Of a DNA stretch of 64,000 nucleotides, positions 44,906-53,831 are shown one piece after another (within the stretch, counting starts at the first letter, position 1; each line of letters starts with the position of its first letter). The position numbers were made by a program, and so were the translations under genes. A model generated the notes under the pieces. It worked only from the letters and a program-made list of their open reading frames with translations, did no database searches and was not told the origin of the DNA. Origin of the DNA: Takashimella koratensis (lineage: Eukaryota > Basidiomycota > Tremellomycetes > Trichosporonales > Tetragoniomycetaceae); assembly GCA_003116875.1 (NCBI GenBank), contig BCKT01000018.1, positions 1 through 64,000 on the forward strand, given 5' to 3'.

Positions 44906-44915
44906 TATATAAAGG
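44906..44915 (+). promoter_or_regulatory. TATA box of SnoaL-like gene
   Basis: TATATAAAGG 43-52 bp upstream of the ATG at 44958. Confidence 0.55.
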
Positions 44916-44957
44916 ACAACGGTTGTGTAGCCTTAACCACCTCGCCAAGATCACACG

Positions 44958-45532
44958 ATGAGCGCTCAACCCCAATCCGTCTTTGTCGCCCCTATTGAAG
45001 AGCAGGCCGACTGGCACAAAGTATTCGAAGCCCGTATCCGCCAAAACTATGCCAATCTAGAGAAGCAAAACTTTGACCCTCTGGTCGCCAATTGGGCGTA
45101 AGGCTGTTGATCGTGCCTTTCAGCTGATCGAAAGCGACGATGGGGTGCACTCTGCTACTGGCAGATCGGCTCTCGGGGGAACTCGCCGGGGACGGGCTGC
45201 TATCAGGGCATGGTATGAGCGCCTCGGACGTCTGATGCCCCACGCAAAGTACCACCTGCTCAACTTCTACATATCGGTGAGTGTTACACCAAGAGCAACG
45301 GCCAACCTCTCAGGGCACAGTCGATGACGCAGTCGTTGTGATCCGCTTTGATTCGTCCGACGTTGATGAGGATGGCAAAGAGTACATCTGTCACGGGTTA
45401 CACATGATGCACATCCGAAATCGTCAGGCTGTCGAGCACGACATTGCTTGGGATACCCAGGAGGTGGCCGAGTTCCTGGCCAAGAAGAAAGCAGCGGGTA
45501 TCGCCGAGGCGGGCGCGGATCCTATTGTGTAG
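44958..45532 (+). CDS. SnoaL/NTF2-like small protein
   Basis: Small soluble protein, about 165 residues, with a SnoaL-like (NTF2 superfamily) fold: an N-terminal helix RIRQNYANLEKQNFDPLVAN, then GRAAIRAWYERLGRLMPHAKYHLLNFYIS, VVVIRFDSS and CHGLHMMHIRNRQAVEHDIAWD. Two short introns are clear: 45098-45134 (37 nt) joins NWA to DDGVHSATG, and another near 45275 joins YIS to GTVDDAVVV. Such folds serve as cyclases, isomerases or binding proteins. Function unknown here. It lies between D-lactate dehydrogenase and the monocarboxylate transporter. Confidence 0.75.
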
Positions 45533-45732
45533 TGTTTCTAATGATGTGTCATTCCGTATGTATCGGGATTGTTCCGCAGCCAAGAATTATTGGGAGCGGC
45601 GCTTGCCTGTCTGAGTCGCTTCTGAAAACACATCCGCCGCCTTGCTACTAGCCGCCGAGCATGACCGATTGGAATACTTAAAGGGTCAGCCTGTCTTCAA
45701 GCTTGTCCTTGACACGCCATACCAGCGCAGGA

Positions 45733-47494
45733 ATGGACTCGACAGGTGCTGCTGCTTCCGCCGGGTCTTCTGCCCACAAGTGAGTTTTCACCCCAGGTCA
45801 TCACTCATGTCGTAGGCATGTGGACCTCGAGATGGTACCGGTTCCCGTGTTACTCCACGAACCCTCACTGGACACCCCACTAGAGCGTCACGAGTCTCTT
45901 CATGAGCTCACTGACCAGTCCCCACCATTGGCTCCTGTCTCCGATTACTTGGACGGCGGCTATGGATGGATCATCACAGCAAGTAAACCTCTCTTCATGG
46001 CCCAGTTGACCAGTAGGCTCCTTCGTCCTTTGCTTCCAATACCTTGGGATCCTCTACTCATGGGGTGTCTTCCAAGCCGAACTCGCTCAGCGCAACTTTG
46101 CGTCTTCTTTCCAACTGAGTGCTATCGGAGCGACAGCCGCTTTTGCCTTGAGCTTTGTTTGCTTACCAGTGGGTTTGGAATGCTTCGTCATTGACAGTTA
46201 GGCATCCATACTGCTTGTTAAGAAAGGACCCCGGATCACAGCGATGATCGGAGTTATTGGTGTCAGCGTCAGTCTCATCCTGTCCGGTTTCAGCACTCAG
46301 AACTACGGCGGCTTGTTCTTCCTGCAAGGAATTAGCTTTGGAGCATTCGGTGGTCTCGTCTACCTTGTAGGTCGACAAGCAGATCGTGTTGACATCAGAC
46401 CGCATACAGCATGCCAAGCCAGTACTTCTTGCGACGTCGTGGCTTGTCAACGGGAATCGCATCTTGTGGAGCTGGCATTGGCGGAGCCGTGTGGTCTGTT
46501 GTAAGTGCCGGCGAAGACGTTACTTACCAAAGATCATCCAACGTTTGCTCGTAGCGACTGGACTCGCATGGACGTTCAGAATTTTGGGCTTGGTCACGAT
46601 GATCATTTGCACGGTGAGCACAAGTTAGGATACAGCTCATCATAGCCTGCGGCCCTACTTCTTCGGACAGGATACACGCCCCCGCCCGATACCGACAACC
46701 ACACGTCCCATTCGGAACGAGGCATCTTCAGCTCGTCTCTGTTCAACCGCATCTTCATCGCATATGCTATGGCATCGTACCCGTTCTTCATTCCACCATA
46801 TGTAAGTCACTCCAGGTTCATTTCTGACAAGCAGTTCATCCCAGAGTTTAGTGAGTAGACCCTTGGATCCGTCTCACCTCCTAGCACAATCTGTCGGCCT
46901 GTCTGCGGCACAGGGCGCGTTGTTCTCCGCCGTCTACAACGTCGCGTCTGGAGTAGGCCGCATAGGCTTTGGAAGCTTGGCAGATTCGCTTCTAGGCGTA
47001 CGTACATTAGTTGACTCGCACTGACACACAGAGCGTCAACGCTTGGATGTTGAGTCTTACATTCATTAGCTTGAGTACGTTTCTAGTGTGGCCTCACGCA
47101 ACAAGCCAGTCGCTCCTGATTCTGTAAGTACAAACTTGATGAGGTGCTGACTACAGTCTCGTTGTTATCTGCGGTTGCGGATCGGGAGGCTTCTTTGCGC
47201 TCCAGGCAAGTGTCATCACTCGAGTGGTAGGCAGTCGTCGACTCCAGAAAGCGATCGGTTGGGCAGAAGTCGGAGCAAGTTTTGGTCACTTTGCGGGGCC
47301 AGTGTCAGCCGGTGCTCTCCTGGATGCGTTTGGAGGCCCTGATCGAGGTGCTGCACCATACTTGCCAGCAATGGTAAGTCTTATCATGTCTAGGCTGACG
47401 TCAGTATCTCGTCGGCGCAACCACCGCAGCGGCTTGTTTACTCGTTTTGTCTGTCCGCCTCAGCATTAGTCGATCCATCTGGGTCAAAATATAA
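45733..47494 (+). CDS. Monocarboxylate transporter-like MFS protein
   Basis: Twelve-helix plasma-membrane permease of the MCT branch. The diagnostic DGGYGWIITA begins helix 1; other helices include LGILYSWGVFQAEL, FLQGISFGAFGGLVYL, FALQASVITRVVG with GWAEVGASFGHFAGPVSAGALLD. Start ATG 45733 (MDSTGAAASAG), joined across an intron to HKHVDLEMVPV. The stop is TAA 47492-47494 after a 31-nt intron (47374-47404) joins PAM to YLVGATTAAACLL. Fungal relatives (Mch-like) may carry lactate, pyruvate, riboflavin or other acids. Location near D-lactate dehydrogenase fits lactate uptake, but that is inference. It converges on the FAD monooxygenase, with 10 nt between stops. Confidence 0.85.
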
Positions 47495-47504
47495 TTATCT
47501 GTAC

Positions 47505-49070
47505 TCAAACCACACCCCACTTGTTCATGTATATCTCCAAGAACTCCACATCGCCTTTCTTTCCAAGAACCAAACCGACATGGCCGTCAGGACGCACCAA
47601 ATACAACACGTCCTGCCCAATCCCTTTCTTCTTCGCCTCGTTACTCCATTCCATGATGTGCAGACTGACCGCACGCGCGCTGAGAGTCGACATCGCCCAT
47701 TGCGCGTCGCCAAAGACGTGTCCCTGCCAGCATGATGCCTTGAGGAATTTGAAATTGGACTCGTACTCTTGCCCGTTGGATGTTACGTTCGGTACCCAGG
47801 GAAGGCGTTGACCGGCCTTGATCGAACCACGGACGCCAAGGTTGACGGAAAGAGGCGACTTTCCGTACTCAATCGCGAGCTGGGATATCGTATTCCACAT
47901 GGTTGGTGCCAGATCGAAAGCCCAGGTGATCCACGGCATCACAAACGGGACGAAGACCGAGCGAACTGTTCGACCGCTCCAACCCGACGCCGTGATTCGT
48001 GTAAACGCGGTATCGGTCGTAGCAACTAGTTGAGATGCGAACGCTTTCCGCTCGGTATCGTACGTTGTCAGGAGATCGTCGAGGTTCATGTCGGGATTGT
48101 GGAACGCGGCGGCAACCTTCCACGCAAAGTTGGTAGAGTCGCCGAGTCCAGTGTTCATCCCTTGACCTCCGACGGGGCTGTGGAGATGGGCCGCATCGCC
48201 GAGTAGGAAAACGCGGTTGTATCTGAATTGCGATGCGTGACGATGGTGGACTTTGTAGGTGCTGAACCAGTTGACCTTGTGAACGATCAGGTCGTCGCCG
48301 AGATTTCGTTTGCACGTCGCCAGGCAGTCGTCAAAGGTCACTTGATCCGGGTTTTCCTCGAATCCTTCCGGGACAAAGCCGACGACTCGAGAGCTCTGTT
48401 CGCCCTTCATACGGATCATGACGATGAAATCCTCTGCTGAAAGACATCCGTGGAGGACGGCAGCGGAATCGATGGCTCGTCCCGTGGCTTGGATATCGGC
48501 GACGAAAAAGCGACGAGTATACGTTCCGCCTTCCATCTTGATGCCCATCAAACGGCGAACGGCAGAGTGTGCACCATCACACCCAGCGACGTACTTGGCC
48601 TTGATTTTTTCCTCCACGCCCGTCGCGATATCTTTCACCGTGACAATACATCCGTCTCCTTCGACGTCGATGCCGATCGTCTCCTTGCCCCGCTCCACCT
48701 TGCCGCCAACGCGCCTGAGTTCGCTTTCGAGAAGGGCCTCATGATCGTCTTGGGCAAGGGACAAGACGAAAGGAAACTTGCTCTTCCCTTTGCCGGCGTT
48801 GTGAAACGGTATCTGCGCCTTGAGTTGGCCGTCGTACGATACTTTAAGTCCTTGGAGTGGTACGCCGTGATCAATGGCTTGTTGAGCGATGCCCAGTTGA
48901 TCGTAAAACTCTAGGACGCGCGCGTGAACGACAATCGCTCGGGACGTCGTACCGGTGGTCGGAGCAGGGTCGACGAGGCGATATGGGACGTTGAATCGGG
49001 TAAGCCACAAGGCTAGGAGGAGCCCAGTTGGTCCTGCGCCCGAGATGAACACGCCAGTTTCGGACGACAT
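47505..49070 (-). CDS. FAD-dependent aromatic monooxygenase (class A), intronless
   Basis: NAD(P)H-dependent hydroxylase of the FAD_binding_3 family (phenol hydroxylase/TfdB/PheA-like), 521 residues, cytosolic. Motifs in order: FAD Rossmann FISGAGPTGLLLALWL; the DG motif GCDGAHSAVRRLMG; the GD motif LLGDAAHLHSPVGGQGMNTG; and a C-terminal thioredoxin-like domain ending in LVRPDGHVGLVLG. I choose the ATG at 49070 (MSSETGVF) because it directly precedes the FAD fold; the frame stays open upstream to 49163. No intron interrupts it, unlike nearly all neighbours. The likely substrate is a phenolic or related aromatic compound. Confidence 0.9.
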   Translation of the reverse strand: MSSETGVFISGAGPTGLLLALWLTRFNVPYRLVDPAPTTGTTSRAIVVHARVLEFYDQLGIAQQAIDHGVPLQGLKVSYDGQLKAQIPFHNAGKGKSKFPFVLSLAQDDHEALLESELRRVGGKVERGKETIGIDVEGDGCIVTVKDIATGVEEKIKAKYVAGCDGAHSAVRRLMGIKMEGGTYTRRFFVADIQATGRAIDSAAVLHGCLSAEDFIVMIRMKGEQSSRVVGFVPEGFEENPDQVTFDDCLATCKRNLGDDLIVHKVNWFSTYKVHHRHASQFRYNRVFLLGDAAHLHSPVGGQGMNTGLGDSTNFAWKVAAAFHNPDMNLDDLLTTYDTERKAFASQLVATTDTAFTRITASGWSGRTVRSVFVPFVMPWITWAFDLAPTMWNTISQLAIEYGKSPLSVNLGVRGSIKAGQRLPWVPNVTSNGQEYESNFKFLKASCWQGHVFGDAQWAMSTLSARAVSLHIMEWSNEAKKKGIGQDVLYLVRPDGHVGLVLGKKGDVEFLEIYMNKWGVV

Positions 49071-49442
49071 GATGGTTGGGATAGAACGTGAAGAAGCCAG
49101 CCGAGCTTTAAGTAGCGGCGAAAAATGATGGTGCACGTGGACACATGCATAATTGGGAGGCACGCTCCGTTGTCATTCGGGTAGTCTGTGGGTTTTCCGG
49201 TCGCAAACACGGGGAACAGGAGAAGATGGAGCCAGGGGTGGTTTCAGATGTAATCTCGCCCTCGCAGCACCCAGTTGGGTGGTCCGTGGTGCACCGCAAT
49301 CCGCTCAGTTTCCATTGGTTGCCTTTCGATTGATCATGTGATCTCATTCAAGGGGCACGCAGATGGTGTTTCAATTTTGGCATAATCTTCGATTGGGCCT
49401 CAGCCCGCATTATATGTACTTTTGCACTGCTCTCTGGACGTT
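49071..49442. other. Intergenic: upstream of FAD monooxygenase
   Basis: Contains GCACGTGG (49133-49140), a weak TACTTAAAG about 40 bp upstream of the start, and an inverted CCAAT box (ATTGG) near 49315. No gene is seen. Confidence 0.4.
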
Positions 49443-50875
49443 CTACGCGTACTGGTTGTACTTGGCAAGGCAAGACTTGACCCTGTTGACGTCGCCGCGA
49501 GGCGGAAGCTTGTAGCCACCGACAACCTCTAGGTGGCGACGGAACTCGTAAGGGAAGTCGGAGATGACACCTGATGTCAGCGGGATTCAAGATGCACTCA
49601 CCATCAACGCCGAGGCTGAGCAAGTAGTCGAGCAAGTTTTTGGTGCTACGATCAGCAGCGACCTGGAGGGCGCTTACTCAGGGGTCCAAGGCTTAACCTG
49701 GATGCCAAGTGAGTGGGCAGTGTCGACCATCGTCTTGTTGGTGAAGGCCACCCAACCAGGGTAAGCCGGGTCAACGGCGCCAGCAGCTGAGGCATACTAC
49801 GAGTCAGCAGGGCCTTTCACTGAGCTTACGGCAGTTGCGACGGGAGAGAGGAAGTCGGCGTTAATCGAGTGAGCGGCCCGAGCAACACGCTCTCCCACGG
49901 TCGATCCTGGGAAGGAGTCAATGTCGATCCCGGCGAGCCAGTTGGAGGGGCCCTTTCCGTGGACAGTCAGGTTGCCGTCGACACCGCTAGCAAGAGGTTT
50001 GTACACTAGAGTGAGCACACTCAGTAGTAAAACTCACAAGTGGTGTCATCACAGAGGGCGGATGTTCGAAGAGTAGGGTACATCTTCTTTGAGATGATGA
50101 GGGAGCGCCACTGCCGTCAGCGATGTTCAGCGAACACTCACGTCAAAGCTCTGGTGTGTGATCCGGTCAACGACGTCGGCGCCCTGAGCGACAAAGATCT
50201 GACCCATAGCGGACACAAAGTCCTCGGGACCACGCGTCAGGTTGTGGAAGTCGCCATCGACCTTGGACTCGATGTTGAAGAGGACGGGCTCGTCGGTCGC
50301 ACACTTGACAAAGTCAAACATCTCCTGCAAAGTGGAGATCTTGGTTCCGGGTACGCTTTCTGCGTGTTAGCGAGTCCTTTTGCAGACTCACCCTGCAATG
50401 GGAAGCCGCTAAGACGAAGAGAGCCACAGTCCAGCGTCTTGATCTGAGCCAAAGTGAGGTTGGCGATGTACTAGGATCAGCTCAGTCACATGGGCTGCCC
50501 ACCTTTCCAACGTAGGGATACATAGGGTCGTTCGTCGCGTGGGCGGTATCCTTGCACTTGGTAGGGTCAATGTTCTCATCGTGCCAGATGACGACGTGAC
50601 CGTCCTTGGTGAGGCCGCCTGTGGTCAGTGCCGCCTCCGGGGCACCTACAGTCCATCTCGAGCGACGTAACGCCGTTGATGATACCCATGCCAAACGAAG
50701 GGAGGGTGCTAGTTTCAGCACTGCCTTTAGTGCTCACGTACTTTTCGATCGTCTCTCCTCGACCACCTCGGTGACCTTGGAGGTCATAGTATTGGGCATA
50801 GGCCCACCTCTTGGTGGGCGTAGCACCGACAACGGCAAGCGCAGAGAGCAAGGCAGTCGCGAACAACATGATCAT
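49443..50875 (-). CDS. Secreted glycerophosphodiester phosphodiesterase-like protein
   Basis: Predicted to hydrolyse glycerophosphodiesters to glycerol 3-phosphate and an alcohol outside the cell. The start at 50875 opens a signal peptide (MIMLFATALLSALAVVGA). The GDPD core follows: DLQGHRGGRGETIE (catalytic HR), MGIINGVTSLEMDC, then after an intron GGLTKDGHVVIWHDENIDPTKC and later FNIESKVDGDF, IGIQVKPWT-like sequence, and the tail KSCLAKYNQYA. Stop at 49443. Several short introns. Role may be phosphate or glycerol scavenging from deacylated phospholipids. It diverges from the amino acid transporter gene. Confidence 0.85.
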
Positions 50876-50912
50876 GGGAGTATGAGTGAAGCTGTAGCCT
50901 GATGAAGGGCAT

Positions 50913-50920
50913 CTTTTATA
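50913..50920 (-). promoter_or_regulatory. TATA box of GDPD gene
   Basis: TATAAAAG on the minus strand, 38-45 bp upstream of the ATG at 50875. Confidence 0.55.
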
Positions 50921-51599
50921 CCTGCAGTTCAAGTACAAGAACGTGTCGTTTGACAAGGGATTTCTTGATTACCGGCCTACCGGGAATGAGTGCCAAGACA
51001 TTGCAGTGCCTAGAATCGACTGACGAATGCTCATGTCTGCCGTGATTCCGTGCTAGCGGCATCGAATATCCATCTAAATCAGAGAACGTGTGTTGCTTTG
51101 CTGGGCTTCCCACACTTCGCCAAGAGAATATGACAATGATCGGGTTAAGCGGGTGAGTCTTTTGTGGGCTGGTAGCCGCAACGCCAAGACGCGACCTTGT
51201 TCAGAGCACCCGTGAACGTCATGCCGAGGGCACGTCCGACTGCCCCAAGAAAGAGTCCCGTTGAGGAACGTTCTTAACCAGCGTATCATATTGGACAGAT
51301 GCTAGTAGGGATGCGGTAGTCGTCGACGTCAACGCAATATCCATCGAGACCGGAGCTGAAAACTGATGCCATGTATAGTAAATTCTGTTGTTCTCCTTAG
51401 CGTTGTTCTCTTAGCAAGCTTCTTCCCTTCCCCTTCACCTCCGGTGTCATTTCTGACGTGTATCAAACGGTATCAACTCGCTTATCCCCGTCGATTGCAT
51501 GCGACCCGTTCGCGTGGTCCAACTAAGAATAGGCTTTAATGACGTAGACAACATGTTCCGAACATCTCGGTCGCGTGGTGCTCGCCGCCTACGACTTCT

Positions 51600-51620
51600 G
51601 TCAGTCACATGGTGACTGAC
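51600..51620. promoter_or_regulatory. Inverted repeat GTCAGTCAC / GTGACTGAC
   Basis: Perfect 9-bp arms around ATG. It lies 11 bp upstream of the TATA box of the amino acid transporter gene. The arms carry TGACT, the half-site core of Gcn4-type bZIP factors. Confidence 0.5.
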
Positions 51621-51631
51621 GAGAGCGAAAG

Positions 51632-51639
51632 TATAAAAG
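51632..51639 (+). promoter_or_regulatory. TATA box of amino acid transporter
   Basis: TATAAAAG 37-44 bp upstream of the ATG at 51676. Confidence 0.55.
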
Positions 51640-51675
51640 CTTTGACGCCCACAACCATGCAGCTCCACAACCATC

Positions 51676-53728
51676 ATGTCCGCGGTCAACGTTGAGAAGC
51701 AGCGAAAGCCGTCTGCAGAGACTGAGACCACCGTCCGCAACAGGACCCAGCGCAGGATTGGGCGTTTGGCTGAAGTTCCGATTGAGGAGCTCGTTTACCA
51801 TGCCAACCTGCAGCGACGAGCATACGGAATGCACTCGAGTGAAGCGTGAGTGGCCTATAGGATGGAACTGATGAAAAGTGGCTCGCCCAAGACACCTTGG
51901 TTCAAATGGTTCAACAATGATTTCGGCCCAGACCACCCCGAAAACGTCTTGGCTCATCCCGACGAGCCTGGACGCATCAGTATGCCCGCCAAGCGGGCGG
52001 AGTTTGATGCAAGTCTCGCTGAAGACAAAGCCAACGCTCGCAAAACTCTGCGGACTGCCGGGTGGGGTATGATGTTTTACCTGGTGCGTTGCTCCTTTGA
52101 TGTCGCTCACCTCAAGATCACGACAGATGTCATTGGGCCCTTCAACGCACCCTATGCCATTTCGACAGTTGGATTTGCCGGTGGCATCATGCTTTGTGAG
52201 TGGTTAAAGGCGTCCAGGCTAATGGTAGATCTTACATTTGGAATCGCTGCATTTTACAGCTCTTTCCTAATCCTCAACCTATATCTTCGAGTAGGTCTGG
52301 GCTAGATAAAGCTGACGCGCAGTTGGACTCTGAAAGGCACCCGTAGGTCGACCTGGTGAAGAGCGCTAAACAAAGGATTCAAACATACGGCGAACTCATG
52401 GAAGTCTTCTTCGGCAAAATAGGCCACTACTCGATCTCCTTGATCCAGGTCGTTCAGATCATCTTCATAGTTGGTAGGTTCTATGGGTGACGTGGCTGAC
52501 TCCCAGGATCCAACATCATCGCCAACGCCCAGAGTATGACCCAGTTGACCGCTCCTCACGGCAGCCTGTGCTTCATCGTTTCCATTGTGATCTGGACGAT
52601 TATTGGCGGCGCGATATCACTTCCGTTCCGCTCGCTTAGCAAGTTGTCCTATGTTGCCTCATTCAACGTCTTCATTAACCTGCTGGTTATATTCATCTCG
52701 ATGGGATTTATCGCTCACTCACCACCAAACTACGAGAGCGCCGCGGCGTCTTATGGGTACACTGCACCTTATGGCCCTGTCCAGACGTCCGCTACTGGGA
52801 CCGAAGATCTCGCCACTCAGGTGAACGGTGCGATGAACATGGTCTTTGGCTGGTCTGGCCTAATGATCTTTGTCGAGTTCCTCAACGAGATGCGCCGTCC
52901 ATACCAATTCGTCAAGAGTTTCAGCTGTGCCGAGGGTCTTGTTCTGCTCTGTTACCTGGTCTACGGGTGCTACGTCTATGGCCTACAGGGGCAGTACACC
53001 CTGGCCGTTGCTTTCCAAGGGGTCTCGTCGTACTCGTGGCAGAGCGTTGGTAATGGGTGAGCCTCGGGGGTGTCACCACTGACTCCAGGTTATCCCTCTG
53101 GACGTACACGATGGCGTCGGTGACTTATCTTAACATTGCCGTCAAAGTCGTGTACTGGTTTCTGTTTGAAGAGCTCTTCACTGGCCCTCCCCTTATGTCC
53201 TGGCCAGGCTTCGTCTACTGGACTGTGGTAGGTGATATGATAAATCGAGTATTGAATATCAGCTACAAATTTGCGCATGGGCTCTGTCTTTCGTGAGTTT
53301 CACGAGTGACGCCACTAACGTTCAGATCATCGGCACCGCCATCCCTCAAGTGCAGACCATCCAAGCTCTCGTCGGAGCCGCCTTTCTCCTTCAGTTCTCT
53401 TACACGATGCCACCTCTCATGCAGTTCTTCTTCGACGTGCAAGCGGACGCATCGAAGCAGGATGGCCTTTATGTCCCTGGACAGCCTCCAAACCGGATCG
53501 ACACGTGGCGACAATGGTCTCGATGGCGCCGTGGACTCTTCACCGGACGAGTATTCTTCAAGGGCATCAACATACTATATTTCCTTGCCGCTCTAGCCAC
53601 CTGTGGTCTTGGAATCTGGGGAGCGGTAGGTTCATCGTGAAGCCAGAGCTGAACTCCAGGTGGAAACAATCATCACCACGTTCGAGTCAAGCGCCGCCAC
53701 CTCTTTTGGATGTAGTGCCCCTGTATGA
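51676..53728 (+). CDS. Amino acid transporter (AAAP family)
   Basis: Multi-helix plasma-membrane amino acid/auxin permease-type transporter (Aa_trans), similar to fungal neutral amino acid permeases. A hydrophilic cytosolic N-terminus (MSAVNVEKQRKPSAETET) is followed by TAGWGMMFYL, DVIGPFNAPYAISTVGFAGGI, LIQVVQIIFIVGSNIIANAQSM, SKLSYVASFNVFINLLVIFI, FGWSGLMIFVEFLNEMRRP and later helices ending in LATCGLGIWGA. A final 34-nt intron (53626-53659) joins GIWGA to VETIITTFESS, placing the stop at 53726-53728. Substrate probably neutral or aromatic amino acids. The following gene encodes a Zn2Cys6 factor on the same strand. Confidence 0.87.
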
Positions 53729-53831
53729 CCGTAGCCATAATGATGTGATGAGTAGCCATACGCTCACGTGACTTTTCGGCTCTTTGTTTTCCGTCTCCTG
53801 TGATTGACTGTTGCCTCCAAACACTTCACCA

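Larger units (their letters stand above)
44509..44957. other. Intergenic: divergent promoter of DLD and SnoaL-like gene
   Basis: Holds a 14-bp CGG palindrome at 44613-44626, a direct repeat CGGAGTTGCC at 44632-44641 and 44648-44657, a TATAAATAG at about 44706 with no evident gene close behind it, and TATATAAAGG at 44906-44915. Confidence 0.5.
50876..51675. other. Intergenic: divergent promoter of GDPD and amino acid transporter
   Basis: 800 bp with TATA boxes for both genes (50913-50920 minus; 51632-51639 plus) and a 21-bp inverted repeat at 51600-51620. No gene is seen. Confidence 0.5.

Noticed and set aside
24619..49070. Secondary-metabolite gene cluster
   Set aside because: Oxygenases, transporters and a regulator are present, but no PKS, NRPS, terpene cyclase or similar core enzyme was found, so a catabolic reading is preferred.
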